From NCBI RefSeq assembly GCF_001311135.1, contig NZ_BBAG01000033.1, positions 1 to 36,385 of the forward strand: DNA of 36,385 bases, given 5' to 3'. A program made the position numbers and the translations under genes. Source of the DNA: Secundilactobacillus paracollinoides DSM 15502 = JCM 11969 (lineage in GTDB: Bacteria > Bacillota > Bacilli > Lactobacillales > Lactobacillaceae). Each line of letters starts with the position of its first letter. The first letter of the stretch is position 1. Shown here in pieces: positions 18,201 to 28,131 of this stretch. The notes under the pieces were generated by a model, which was not told the origin of the DNA, searched no databases, and saw only the letters and a list, made by a program, of their open reading frames with translations.

Positions 18201-18470
18201 ATGAAGCAGTACATTGTACATCCAGCAGCAACGATGACCGGCCATCAGGTGGTTCGGTCAATCAATCAGGATCAACATCAACAGCTCATTGCGTCATTGT
18301 CGGCAGTCATTAGCGTTCAAGTATGGCCGCACCATATTGCAACGATTGCGGCATTGATTGCTGGCTACCAGGAAATGAGCACGCTTAATGAGGAGATCGT
18401 TCGGGAATACTTACCCTGTGAAAACGAAGTCGCTCAGCTTTACCCAGCCGGCCGACTATCAACGCGTTAG
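18201..18470 (+). CDS. Probable MazE/NdoAI-type antitoxin
   Basis: An 89-residue protein just upstream of a clear MazF toxin gene, 23 bases apart. Sequence is divergent and no MazE motif is certain, so the call rests on position and size. The C-terminal half (GYQEMSTLNEEIVREYLPCENEV) could be the acidic toxin-binding tail, given here by its ends GYQEMSTL and PCENEV. The equivalent B. subtilis gene, ndoAI, also lies between alr and ndoA. Ribosome site is weak (AGAGG before ATG). Confidence 0.65.
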   Translation: MKQYIVHPAATMTGHQVVRSINQDQHQQLIASLSAVISVQVWPHHIATIAALIAGYQEMSTLNEEIVREYLPCENEVAQLYPAGRLSTR

Positions 18471-18493
18471 GCGGTTATGAGGGATGGTAGAAG

Positions 18494-18883
18494 ATGGCAA
18501 CAAACAGCGATATTAAGCGTGGAGATATTTTCTATGCGGATTTATCACCGGTGGTTGGTTCAGAACAGGGTGGGATTCGGCCCGTGTTAATTGTGCAAAA
18601 CAATATCGGGAACCACTACAGTCCAACGGTGATCGTAGCGGCGATAACTGCGCGAATTTCAAAACCGAAGATGCCAACGCATATCGGAATCAAGGCGCAC
18701 CATACGGGTATTGAAAAAGATTCAGTAATCTTATTAGAACAGATCAGAACGATTGATAAGCAACGCTTAAAGGATCACGTCGCACATTTGGACGATGCTA
18801 CAATGGTGCAGGTAGATAAGGCATTAGAAGTTAGCATCGGGTTGAATAAAAAGGCGGAACCTAAGAAACGTAAGCGGGCTTAG
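18494..18883 (+). CDS. mazF: MazF/PemK-type mRNA interferase toxin
   Basis: A 129-residue endoribonuclease of the MazF/EndoA family. It has the [20 protein letters not shown] loop, RPVLIVQNN, and the catalytic-site Thr in VAAITARI, with [11 protein letters not shown] later. Length is slightly above EndoA because of a basic tail ([11 protein letters not shown]). It cleaves mRNA at short single-strand sites and is neutralised by the upstream protein. Repeat A8 starts only a few bases after its stop and may act as terminator. Its position after alr is ancestral in Bacilli, not a sign of recent transfer. Confidence 0.93.
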   Translation: MATNSDIKRGDIFYADLSPVVGSEQGGIRPVLIVQNNIGNHYSPTVIVAAITARISKPKMPTHIGIKAHHTGIEKDSVILLEQIRTIDKQRLKDHVAHLDDATMVQVDKALEVSIGLNKKAEPKKRKRA

Positions 18884-18888
18884 TACAT

Positions 18889-19024
18889 ATCATAGAGAGT
18901 GGAGAAAAGCGGTTAAGGAGCGGAGTGTAAGTTAACTCTGACAGAAATGCCCGAACTTGGTATTTCTGTCAGAGTTAACTTACGCGCAGCTCCTTGCTTT
19001 TCGGAACTTGTTTCGGCAATGTGG
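18889..19024 (+). repeat. Family A palindromic repeat, copy A8
   Basis: ATAGAGAGTGGA end. Left arm GCGGTTAAGGAGCGGAGTGTAAGTTAACTCTGACAGAAAT region pairs with ATTTCTGTCAGAGTTAACTTACGCGCAGCTCCTTGC, quoted here by its matching cores GTTAACTCTGACAGAAAT/ATTTCTGTCAGAGTTAAC. The apex is GCCCGAACTTGG, the most divergent loop. Tail TCGGAACTTGTTTCGGC. Confidence 0.85.
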
Positions 19025-19068
19025 CAAAAGGGCGCCAATGATTTCAAACTTCACCATGATTGAGACGA

Positions 19069-19206
19069 TATCATAGAGAGTGGAACAAACCGGTTAAAGA
19101 CTGGAGCAGAAGTGGACTATGTTATAAAATCCTGGGTTTTGATTTTGTAACATAGTCCACTTCTGTGCAAGTCTTTGGTTTGTGGAACTCGTTTCGGCGA
19201 TGTGAC
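19069..19206 (+). repeat. Family A palindromic repeat, copy A9
   Basis: Begins with the same ATCATAGAGAGTGGA as A8, 180 bases away. Arms: AGAAGTGGACTATGTTA pairs with TAACATAGTCCACTTCT. The outer AAAGACT/AGTCTTT and AACAAACC/GGTTTGTGG pairings are clear. Apex core CCTGGGTTTTGA. Tail GGAACTCGTTTCGGC. This is the best-preserved full-length copy. Confidence 0.88.
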
Positions 19207-19257
19207 ATAAAGGCTCTAAAATGCTTGGGTCTTTTCAGCACTAATGATAAAGCAATT

Positions 19258-19320
19258 AAGATGTTGACAGAGAGCATCCATTGCTTTTCAAAACACGTTT
19301 CGACAATGCAAGAAAGAAAA
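19258..19320 (+). repeat. Family A right-end fragment
   Basis: GCTTTTCAAAACACGTTTCGACAATG matches the tail of A8, quoted by its core AACACGTTTCGACAATG. No stem remains. The gap 18884–19409 thus holds three Family A copies or fragments and a terminator, and no gene. Confidence 0.6.
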
Positions 19321-19347
19321 CCAGGCGTCATAAGTATTTTTAACACA

Positions 19348-19391
19348 AAGAACAGCCAGTTTGGAAATTCATTTCCAAACTGGCTGTTCTA
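19348..19391 (-). terminator. Intrinsic terminator of the CBS/ACT gene
   Basis: Nearly perfect palindrome AACAGCCAGTTTGGAAAT/ATTTCCAAACTGGCTGTT about 20 bases after the stop. T-rich DNA follows on the minus strand. It is unrelated in sequence to Family A. Confidence 0.8.
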
Positions 19392-19409
19392 ATCCTCAAC
19401 TGAATTACA

Positions 19410-20051
19410 TTACATTTCTTTCTTCAAATCTTCAATCTCAGGTACCCGGAATTCTTTACGTTCCAAGGCCTTAACGATCCGGTCAAGTTTATCTTTATCC
19501 ACGTCCTCAGGCAACGTGAACATGATTCGGTGAACAAGCTCACCTTCCTGGGCGTCAAGACTGATGACACTTGCGATGCTGGTGTACTTGGTGATGATCT
19601 TAGCAATGCTTGCGAGATCGCCGCGGTCGCCAGGAGACACGACGGTGAGCACATAGGAGCCGATATTAACGTTCCAAGATTGAGAAAGCATGTCCATTAA
19701 CCGGGTATGTGTCAAGATACCATAAAACTTATTGTTGGCGTCTAGAACCGCAATGTAAGGCAAATCCTTAATTGAGAAGAACACGTTAAAAAAGGCTGCG
19801 TTCACAGTGATGAACTTCGTCGCATTTTTCAAAAGGGTCGTCACTGGTAACTGCATGTCGCCGCCACGTGATTTATGCCGATAAATGTGCATTTTGTAAA
19901 TGTTACCGCGGAAAATGGTCCCCGTCTCGTCTAAGATGGGCACACAACGGTAGCCTGAATCTTCTAAAACCTTTAGTGCTTCTTCCAAAGTCACGTTTTC
20001 TTGTACGGTCACAAGACGTTCTTTTGGTTTGACCAAGGATTTCAACAGCAT
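19410..20051 (-). CDS. CBS-pair plus ACT-domain protein (CbpA-like)
   Basis: A 213-residue cytoplasmic protein. Two CBS repeats fill about 1–130 (VTLEEALKVLEDSGYRCVPILD; YIAVLDANNKFYGILTHTRLM, given by the ends GYRCVPILD and FYGILTHTRLM). An ACT-like domain follows at about 137–213 (SYVLTVVSPGDRGDLASIAK). This layout is that of Listeria CbpA, a cyclic-di-AMP-binding CBS-ACT protein. Nucleotide binding is therefore plausible but not shown. The ATG has AGGAGG upstream. It has its own terminator. Confidence 0.8.
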   Translation of the reverse strand: MLLKSLVKPKERLVTVQENVTLEEALKVLEDSGYRCVPILDETGTIFRGNIYKMHIYRHKSRGGDMQLPVTTLLKNATKFITVNAAFFNVFFSIKDLPYIAVLDANNKFYGILTHTRLMDMLSQSWNVNIGSYVLTVVSPGDRGDLASIAKIITKYTSIASVISLDAQEGELVHRIMFTLPEDVDKDKLDRIVKALERKEFRVPEIEDLKKEM

Positions 20052-20186
20052 AGGGTGTAACCTCCTAAAAATTAGAACTCTCTAATAAACTAACAATATC
20101 ATAACACAAAACCGGCTGGCTCGTAGGTGAAGTGTGTTTTTTAAGACTAATTTTTATTTTGACAGATACTGCTAGTCGACGATACA

Positions 20187-20222
20187 AAAAATCTCGCATC
20201 CTAAAATGGATAACGAGATTTT
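20187..20222 (-). terminator. Intrinsic terminator of the L,D-transpeptidase gene
   Basis: AAAATCTCG pairs with CGAGATTTT, with an inner ATCC/GGAT stem. A T-run follows on the minus strand. Confidence 0.8.
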
Positions 20223-20230
20223 GATTAGTG

Positions 20231-21612
20231 TTAGTAAATGACAACGGGTGTCTTTAAGGGCACGTTTGCGTAGACCTGAGCCATGACGGAAGGCGGGGTG
20301 TTGACGCAACCGTGAGAGCCGTGACTCACGTACCATGACCCACCATATCGGGGTTGCCAAGGCGAATCATGAATGCCAACACCGGTATCGTCGACTGGCA
20401 TCCAGTAACTCACAGGGGAGGCATATTTACTGCCATCGTCATTTAACCCACGTAACGTTGCGTGACGCTGTTTACTCCAAACAACGTACACGCCAGATGG
20501 GGTGGTGCCCTTTGGCGGCTTGCCAGTCACAACGTCCGTGGAAATAATCACGCGGCCATTTTTATGCACCCACATGTGCTGACTGGCCTTTGAGACTTCG
20601 ACATAGGTAGACCCGAAATCCTGACCATTCTTGTGGTAACCGGTGCCTTGAATGATCGGTGTTCGGGTAACCGGTTTGCCAGCCAAAATGAGCTTGCTTA
20701 ACTTTGGCGTTTCAGCGGTGACTTTGATGCTCCAGCCATAGAGGCCGGCAGGCACATTCACGTAAGTGCCGCTGTGCGTTTTGAAATGCCGTGTCTGATG
20801 CACGGTTCCATAGGTGTAACTTAATTTAATTAAGTAGGCTTCAACGGATTTTTGATTGACGGAAACGTGACCGTTGGCAGTTGTCAAGAAACTGGCAATT
20901 CGCGCTTCAGGAAGGGTGTTTTTTTGTTTGCAAGGGTGTAGGTGATCTTATTTTTGCTTAGCTTGATTGCTGTTTTCTTTGCATTTTTTAACGACCTACT
21001 TGATGCCAAAACGGTCGGCTTCACGTAGGCAGCCTTCAGATCGATCTGAGATTGATGATGGGACACGGCACTGGTAATTGCTTGATTGACACTGGTTCGA
21101 GAGACTTGAGAGCCATAAACTTCCTTTTGAATCACGAAAGCCTGATTTTTGTAGACCAATTTTGCATTCCTGGTTGGTGTGCGGTTGGCATTATCAGCTA
21201 GACTGACGATCTGAGTTGACACCTTGTTTAAATCCGTGCGGTCGATCGCCTTTTGTCCTAACTGGTGGGTACTGGCTGCCGCTGTCGTCATGTGTGCTGG
21301 CCAAGTGTAGGCGTTTTGCTTATCGATCAGTCGACGAACCTGAGCCGTGGTATAAGGCTTGATCCCCAATTGATGCGCGGAAAATTGCGTCAGAGTTTGA
21401 GTCTTATCGACGACAGTGTACCGTTGATGACGCAACTTGGTATTGACTGACTGAGCCGCTTCTGCCGCTGTTTGGCCACCCACATTGATGCCATCGATCT
21501 GAGTATCATTTAAAAAATGTGTTTTATAATGGCTTGCGCGGGCGACATAACCGAGACCCACAATTGCGATCACTGCTACCCCAGTTAAGAGCCATCGCTT
21601 TGTGTGTTTCAT
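20231..21612 (-). CDS. L,D-transpeptidase, YkuD family (frame broken once)
   Basis: Reconstructed length is about 460 residues. An N-terminal membrane anchor (about 7–24) is followed by a PG_binding_4/VanW-like region, then a C-terminal YkuD catalytic domain with GIHDSPW and the nucleophile motif SHGSHGCVN. Such enzymes form 3→3 cross-links or attach proteins to peptidoglycan outside the cell. One base is missing in the homopolymer at 20919–20925 (seven T on the plus strand, eight needed), splitting the frame at about 20885. The start at 21612 is chosen over the upstream in-frame ATG at 21651 because AGGAGGGG lies just before it. Confidence 0.87.
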
Positions 21613-21819
21613 GAGTTCCCCTCCTTTAATCATATTAAAAGGGTACAGCATTCGTTCGTAAAATACAATTTTTTGGAAATATAATCTTTAGGTTATCAAC
21701 GAACATGGATTAGTCGACAAAATCGGCTATTTTTAACGTTATCCCAGTAATCTGCGGCCATATATGTTGGTATTGATCCGTGATCAGCCACAGAAAGAGA
21801 TAAGTAAATACTAATATGT

Positions 21820-21866
21820 AAAACGACGCTGTCATTGCATTACAGATGCAGTCACAGCGTCGTTTG
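21820..21866 (-). terminator. Intrinsic terminator of ldh
   Basis: AAACGACGCTGT pairs with ACAGCGTCGTTT around a short inner stem, 16 bases after the ldh stop. Between here and the L,D-transpeptidase start (21613–21819) I see no other clear signal. Confidence 0.85.
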
Positions 21867-21881
21867 AGCGGTAAAATTTAA

Positions 21882-22865
<984 letters not shown>

Positions 22866-22877
22866 TTAGCAATTGGC

Positions 22878-22883
22878 ATTATA
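22878..22883 (-). promoter_or_regulatory. −10 box of ldh
   Basis: Perfect TATAAT on the minus strand, about 45 bases before the start codon. No good −35 box is present; that place is occupied by the cre-like site. Confidence 0.6.
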
Positions 22884-22892
22884 CTATCACAA

Positions 22893-22907
22893 ATGAAAGC
22901 GCTTTAT
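22893..22907. promoter_or_regulatory. cre-like CcpA operator at ldh
   Basis: ATGAAAGCGCTTTAT matches the cre consensus WTGNAANCGNWNNCW with one mismatch. It is centred about 29 bases upstream of the predicted start of transcription. In lactic acid bacteria, CcpA commonly activates or adjusts ldh. Confidence 0.65.
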
Positions 22908-23146
22908 CTACTAAAAACACTTAACTTTAAAGGGTTTTTAACTTCCACGGAGCGTCTAAACCTTGTGAAATAGTTGCAATCTGAATTGTGTGGTGGTTGA
23001 AACAACGGTATACCGGTCTTTATTGACCTATTGCTTGATTTTGACTAGTAATTGTTTTACCGAAATTGGGGTAAACTTTTCTTTGTGTACGTTTATTCCT
23101 TTCATTCAGTAATTTCTTATTCTGTTGGGGAGGACTGGGTGACAGT

Positions 23147-23326
23147 CCGTTGCATTCCGCAATTTGGCAGGCCGCCATAGTGGCTCGCGATGAAGCTAAT
23201 TCGATTCCTGCTGCGCAGCTCTCGAATGGATCTTCATCATCTCGCACATCAGTAACCGACCAAAGTACGGTCGCTAACTGATGTCGACACCACTGCTCCG
23301 TGCCAAATTGCTGCATTCCACTGACG
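23147..23326 (-). repeat. Module B, copy B3
   Basis: Same fold as B2, with compensated changes: GATGAAG (23189–23195)/CTTCATC (23232–23238) where B2 has GACTGAG/CTCAGTC. Likewise ATTCGA (23199–23204)/TCGAAT (23222–23227) where B2 has ACTCGA/TCGAGT. The outer stem GCAATTTGGCA/TGCCAAATTGC is unchanged. Confidence 0.82.
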
Positions 23327-23518
23327 TTGAGATTACTTTCTACCACTGGTTAAGCATCACGATGGCGTTAAACCAAGTTAGAAGAGAATCCGCCCTCGAC
23401 TGCTAGTAAAGCCATTGACAGCAATGCTTCTCGCCATGAGCTAATCACTTGTAACGTTCAATTAGCAGGTTTCATGGCCCCGCTTATGAAGACTTATCAC
23501 CTATGATGACTCACACAA

Positions 23519-23730
23519 GTATCGTAGCGTAGTGGAGCTGTTCGGCATTGCTGGCTGTGGTGTCGGTGTTCGTTGGCGAGGGTATTTTCCTCGCTTACGA
23601 ACACGGGAGACGTAGGAGATCCTTGAATTTCTAGTTTATATTGTGGAAACGTGTTCCGCAGGCCAACTCCCGGAGTGCTCCACACTCTGGCTTCAGCCTG
23701 CAGGGCCGAACGGCGCTACGGAGCGACATG
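23519..23730 (+). repeat. Module C, copy C2 (interrupted)
   Basis: Arm II is fully paired (GTGTTCG…CGAACAC with GCGAGG/CCTCGC and internal loop TTG/TTA). C1 has a mismatch in the outer part of this arm. Arm III is broken after CTTGAATTTCT, where a Family A fragment replaces its second half and the return strand. The outer stem resumes at CAGCCTGCAGGGCCGAACGG. Confidence 0.78.
23634..23692 (-). repeat. Family A miniature copy nested in module C2
   Basis: TATTGTGGAAACGTGTTCCGC is the conserved Family A tail (reverse strand), shown here by its core GGAAACGTGTTCCGC. CTCCACACTCT is the other conserved end. Almost the whole stem between them is missing. Confidence 0.65.
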
Positions 23731-23859
23731 CCTAGCGCTATTTCAAGCTTCTTCGTCATGTTGTATGGCTTAACGAGGCGCCAGTCCTATTCAGAACTAT
23801 CAATACCAACACTAACCACCGTCATTGTAGGCGCCAACTATGCAATTTAGGGTGACGTA

Positions 23860-23868
23860 TGCTATACT
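23860..23868 (+). promoter_or_regulatory. Extended −10 promoter of pth
   Basis: TGC followed by TATACT (23863–23868). The −35 region is weak (TGCAAT at 23841–23846). Confidence 0.55.
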
Positions 23869-23911
23869 TTTAGGGTTAAAAGATGAATAATAAAGTGTAA
23901 GAAAACGTTAT

Positions 23912-23945
23912 GCTGAACGGTCAAGACTACCGTCCAGCTATTTTG
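23912..23945 (+). terminator. Hairpin in the pth leader, possible attenuator
   Basis: GCTGAACGGT pairs with ACCGTCCAGC (one mismatch), followed by TATTTTG. It lies between the promoter and the pth start, so it could attenuate the pth–mfd transcript. Confidence 0.5.
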
Positions 23946-23990
23946 CATGTTTTAATCAAATTAGATGAGTAATGAGGAGCGAAGCGCAAC

Positions 23991-24547
23991 ATGAAGATGA
24001 TCGTTGGACTTGGAAACATTGGACCACAGTATCAGGGGACCCGGCATAATACCGGTTTATGGTCGTTGAGCGGTTTGCTGACAAGGCAGGCCTCAGCTTT
24101 TCTACCCGGAAGATGGAAGCAAAGCTAGCAAGCGGCCAGGTAAACGGCGAAAAGGTGCTGATGGTCGAACCGGAAACGTTTATGAATGAATCTGGCCGTG
24201 CGGTGGGTGCACTGGCCCATTTTTATAAATTGGAAACATCAGACATTATCATTGTTCAAGATGATATGGACATGACCGTTGGCCGCATCAGACTGCGTGC
24301 AAAGGGCTCAGCTGGCGGCCACAATGGGATCAAGAGTATCATTGCCAGTCTGGGGACCAGCGAGTTTGACCGAATTAAGGTCGGCATCGCCCATCCGTCT
24401 AAGGCCAACGTTGTGAATTACGTTTTAGGGAAGTTTACACCGGACCAGCAGATCGATTTTGATAACGCCGCTGACCACGCCGTCGAAGCCCTGTTTGACT
24501 GGCTTGACGAAGTGCCAATGACCGAACTGATGAATCGTTACAATTAA
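23991..24547 (+). CDS. pth: Peptidyl-tRNA hydrolase (frame broken once)
   Basis: Reconstructed length 185 residues, normal for Pth. The enzyme frees tRNA from peptidyl-tRNA that drops off ribosomes. Visible motifs are MKMIVGLGNIGPQY, the catalytic His in GTRHNTGF, EPETFMNESG, the DDMD segment and KGSAGGHNGIKSI. One T is missing at GGTTTATGG near 24057 (GGTTTTATGG needed), so the downstream frame seems to start at 24059. GAGGAG precedes the ATG. It is followed 64 bases later by mfd, the conserved pth–mfd pair. Confidence 0.94.
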
Positions 24548-24611
24548 ATGAACTAAGGATAACCCAACCGCGGCTAGTTGCTGCGGCCGTGATAAGAAAG
24601 GGGGAATAACC

Positions 24612-27600
24612 GTGCAATTAACTGAATTTATCGAAAAGATGCCTGAATACCAACAACTTGCAACGCAATTAGCACCAAAAACGCGGCAACTTGTGACCGG
24701 GATTACCGGCTCGGCAAGGGCACTTTTGATTCAGACCCTATTGCATGCCCAGGGCAAACCAATGATCTTCGTGACCGATACCATGTATCATGCAGACCAA
24801 CTGGTTGCTGAATTAAGTAGTAGTTTAACCGATGATGAATTGTTTGAATTTCCAGTCGAGGAACTGTTAGCAGCCGAAATCGCGACCAGTTCTCCCGACT
24901 TTTTGGCGCAACGCATCCTTGCGATGAGTGCACTTCGGGCAGACAAGCCAGTTGTTGTCGTAACTTCTGTCGCTGGATTGCGCCGGCAGTTACCGCTGCC
25001 GCAATCCTTTGATACAGCACACTTTACGCTTAAAACGGGTGACGACATTGATTCTGAAGACGTGATTGCGCATCTGCAACGGATGGGATACCACCGACAA
25101 AAACTTGTGGATGCGCCAGGTGACTTTGCAGTCCGCGGGTCGATCATTGATATCTATCCGTTAGATACTGAATATCCAGTTCGGGTCGACTTGTTTGATA
25201 CCGAAATTGATTCCTTGCGTTACTTTGACGCCAGCACGCAACGCAGTGTTGAAAATATTGATGAGGTGACGATTCTAGCCGTTACCGATCTGTTATTAAA
25301 TCCCGAACAGCGAAACGCTGCTGCAAAGCGCCTTACAGATGCACTAAAGACCCAGATGAAACAGCTTGATGATGACGGAGCGGAACAGCTCAGTAATTTT
25401 GTGACCCCGCTGGTTGATGACCTTAAAAAAGGCGGCGTATCGGCTGAACTGCGGTTATTTGGTGATTATCTGTTTGGTGATGTATCGTTGTTGGACTATT
25501 TGGCAGATGACGGGTTGGTCTTACTGGATGACTATCCGCGGGTTCGCGAAGCCAATAAGCAGCTTGAGCTGGATGAAGCCAACTGGGCGGTCGATAAGCT
25601 TAAGGACCACCAGATCTTCACCGACCAGCAGTTTGGGCTGCCGTTTGCGAACGTGCTTAAGAAAGACCAGCATGCCGAGATCTTCTTTGCGCTGTTCCAA
25701 AAAGGCATGGGGAACATGCGGTTTAGTCAGTTGATTGAGATTCAGACGCGCAGTATGCAGCAGTTCTTCGGTCAGATGCCGTTGCTGAAGCAAGAAATTG
25801 AACGGTGGCAGTCGCTGAACCAGACAGTCGTTTTACTGATCAACGATGAAGAACGGCTAAATAAGGTGTCCGAAACACTGGATGATTTCAAAATTAAAAC
25901 GGTGATGACGAAGCCAGTGATCTGCAACCCGGCCAGGTCCAGCTGGCACCTGGACAGTTCCAAAACGGGTTTGAATTACCCGAGGCCAAGCTGGTTGTGA
26001 TCACTGAGGCCGAAATGTTTAAGCAGGTGGCTAAACACCACCGTCGCCGGCAAACGCTGGCGAACGCTGAACGACTAAAGAGTTACACGGACCTGAAACC
26101 AGGCGATTACGTGGTTCACGTGAACCATGGGATCGGGCGATTTGAGGGTATGCAGACGCTTGAAGTCGATGGCGTGCATCAGGATTACATGACGATTTCG
26201 TACCAGACGGCGCGAAATTATTTATTCCGGTCAGCCAGTTAAACCTGATTCAAAAATACGTCTCGTCAGAAGATAAAACACCACGGATCAACAAGCTTGG
26301 TGGTTCTGATTGGGCGAAAACCAAGAAAAAAGTTGCGGCTAAAATCGAAGACATCGCTGATGATCTGGTGGAGCTCTACGCCAAGCGGGAAGCCGAAACC
26401 GGCTATGCGTTCCCACACGATGATTCCTATCAGCAACAGTTTGATGATGATTTTCCATACTCAGAAACGCCGGATCAGCTGCGCAGTATCGATGAGATCA
26501 AGCACGATATGGAAAAACGAAAACCAATGGACAGACTCCTAGTCGGTGACGTTGGGTATGGTAAAACGGAAGTGGCACTGCGAGCAGCCTTCAAGGCAAT
26601 TGAAGCTGGCAAACAGGTGGCCTTTCTGGTCCCGACCACCATTTTGGCGCAACAACACTACGACACGATGACGACTCGGTTTGAAGGATATCCGGTCACC
26701 GTGGCAATTTTGTCGCGGTTCCAAACGACTAAGGAAGTCCACGAAACGGTCGCTGGGTTAAAGGACGGGTCGATCGACATCGTTGTCGGAACCCATCGGT
26801 TACTTTCAAAAGACATCGGGTTTAAAGACCTGGGCTTGCTTCTTGTGGATGAGGAACAACGATTTGGTGTGAAGCATAAGGAACGGCTCAAGCAGTTGAA
26901 GTCGCAGGTCGACGTGCTGACGTTGACCGCAACGCCAATTCCACGGACACTGCACATGTCAATGCTGGGTGTGCGTGATCTGTCCGTTATTGAAACACCG
27001 CCAGCTAACCGGTTTCCAATTCAGACGTACGTGATGGAACAAAATGCCGGCGCCATTCAGGATGGTATTCGCCGGGAAATGCAGCGGGGCGGCCAAGTCT
27101 TCTTCCTGCATAATCGCGTGGGTGACATTGAAGAGACTGTGAGCCAGATCAAGGCGATGGTACCTGAGGCTGAAGTGGCTATATCCATGGTCAAATGACG
27201 GAAGCACAACTAGAGGGGATCCTCTACGACTTCATTCGTGGCGACTATGATGTGCTGGTCACGACAACGATCATTGAAACCGGGATCGATATTCCCAACG
27301 TGAACACGATGTTCATCGAAAATGCTGATCACATGGGGTTGTCGCAACTGTATCAGCTCCGTGGTCGGATCGGCCGGTCGAACCGGGTTGCGTACGCCTA
27401 CTTTATGTACCAGCCAAACAAGGTGCTGACTGAAGTGAGCGAAAAGCGGTTAGAGGCCATTAAAGATTTCACTGAGCTGGGATCTGGGTTTAAGATTGCC
27501 ATGCGGGACCTCTCGATTCGGGGCGCGGGGAACCTGTTAGGAAAACAGCAGCACGGGTTCATCGATTCCGTCGGGTATGATCTTTACTCGCAAATGTTGG

Positions 27601-28124
27601 GCGATGCCGTGGCTAAGAAACAGGGGAAACAGCAGCGTAATAAGACGGATGCGACTGTCGAGCTGGGGCTGGAAGCCTATCTGCCAGATACCTACATCGA
27701 AGATCAGCAGCAAAAAATTGAAATGTATAAGCGGATTCGTCAAATCGAAACTAAGGAGGATCTGACCGAGGTTCAGGATGATCTGATCGACCGGTTCGGT
27801 GAGTATCCATCCGAGGTGGCGAACCTACTGGCAGTCAGTCAGTTAAAGGTGCAAGCTGATGCTGCCTTGATCGACAAGATGCACCGGAAGAAAGATATTA
27901 TCACGGTCACCTTCAGCTTGAAGGGGACGGATGAATTCAGCGGGGAGTCCGTCTTTAAGGCTCTCGCCAAAACGAAATTGAAAGCAACCGTCAACCTGCA
28001 AGATGATCACCTGATCGTGGGCTTAGTCATCCAACCTAAGATGGCCGCTCCCGATTGGCTGAATGAGCTGACATTGTTTGTCAAAGCATTAAGTGAAATG
28101 GCAGCGTCCAGTGTCGCTGAATAG
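24612..28124 (+). CDS. mfd: Transcription-repair coupling factor (frame broken three times)
   Basis: Reconstructed length about 1171 residues, normal for Mfd. The protein removes stalled RNA polymerase and recruits UvrA. The UvrB-like N-terminal region is followed by the CarD-like polymerase-interaction domain ([15 protein letters not shown]). Then come the RecG-like motor (Walker [21 protein letters not shown] in [17 protein letters not shown]) and [13 protein letters not shown] in the second lobe. A TRCF C-terminal domain completes it. Single bases are missing near 25916 (CCAGTG for CCAAGTG), 26206 (CAGACGG for CAGGACGG) and 27186 (TCCATGG for TCCCATGG). GTG start with AAGGGGG upstream. Confidence 0.95.
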
Positions 28125-28131
28125 GTGAGTT

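Larger units (their letters stand above)
23147..23730 (+). mobile_element. Composite structured element, locus 3
   Basis: Module B (23147–23326, inverted), a middle of about 190 bases conserved with locus 2, and module C (23519–23730). Module C is interrupted by a Family A fragment. It fills the core of the 1.15 kb gap between ldh and pth. Outside it, 22908–23146 and 23731–23859 show nothing I can name. Confidence 0.8.

Noticed and set aside
18201..18883. Toxin–antitoxin pair as a sign of a mobile island
   Set aside because: The alr–mazE–mazF order is the ancestral chromosomal arrangement in Bacilli (alr–ndoAI–ndoA).
23020..23850. Open frames of 60–110 residues between ldh and pth
   Set aside because: They lie on the composite structured element. 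Similar frames are not kept among the three loci, and there are no ribosome sites.
24612..28124. Reading mfd as four separate genes, or as a pseudogene
   Set aside because: The pieces join in order with exactly one missing base at each junction and no lost residues. The same error pattern affects other essential genes.
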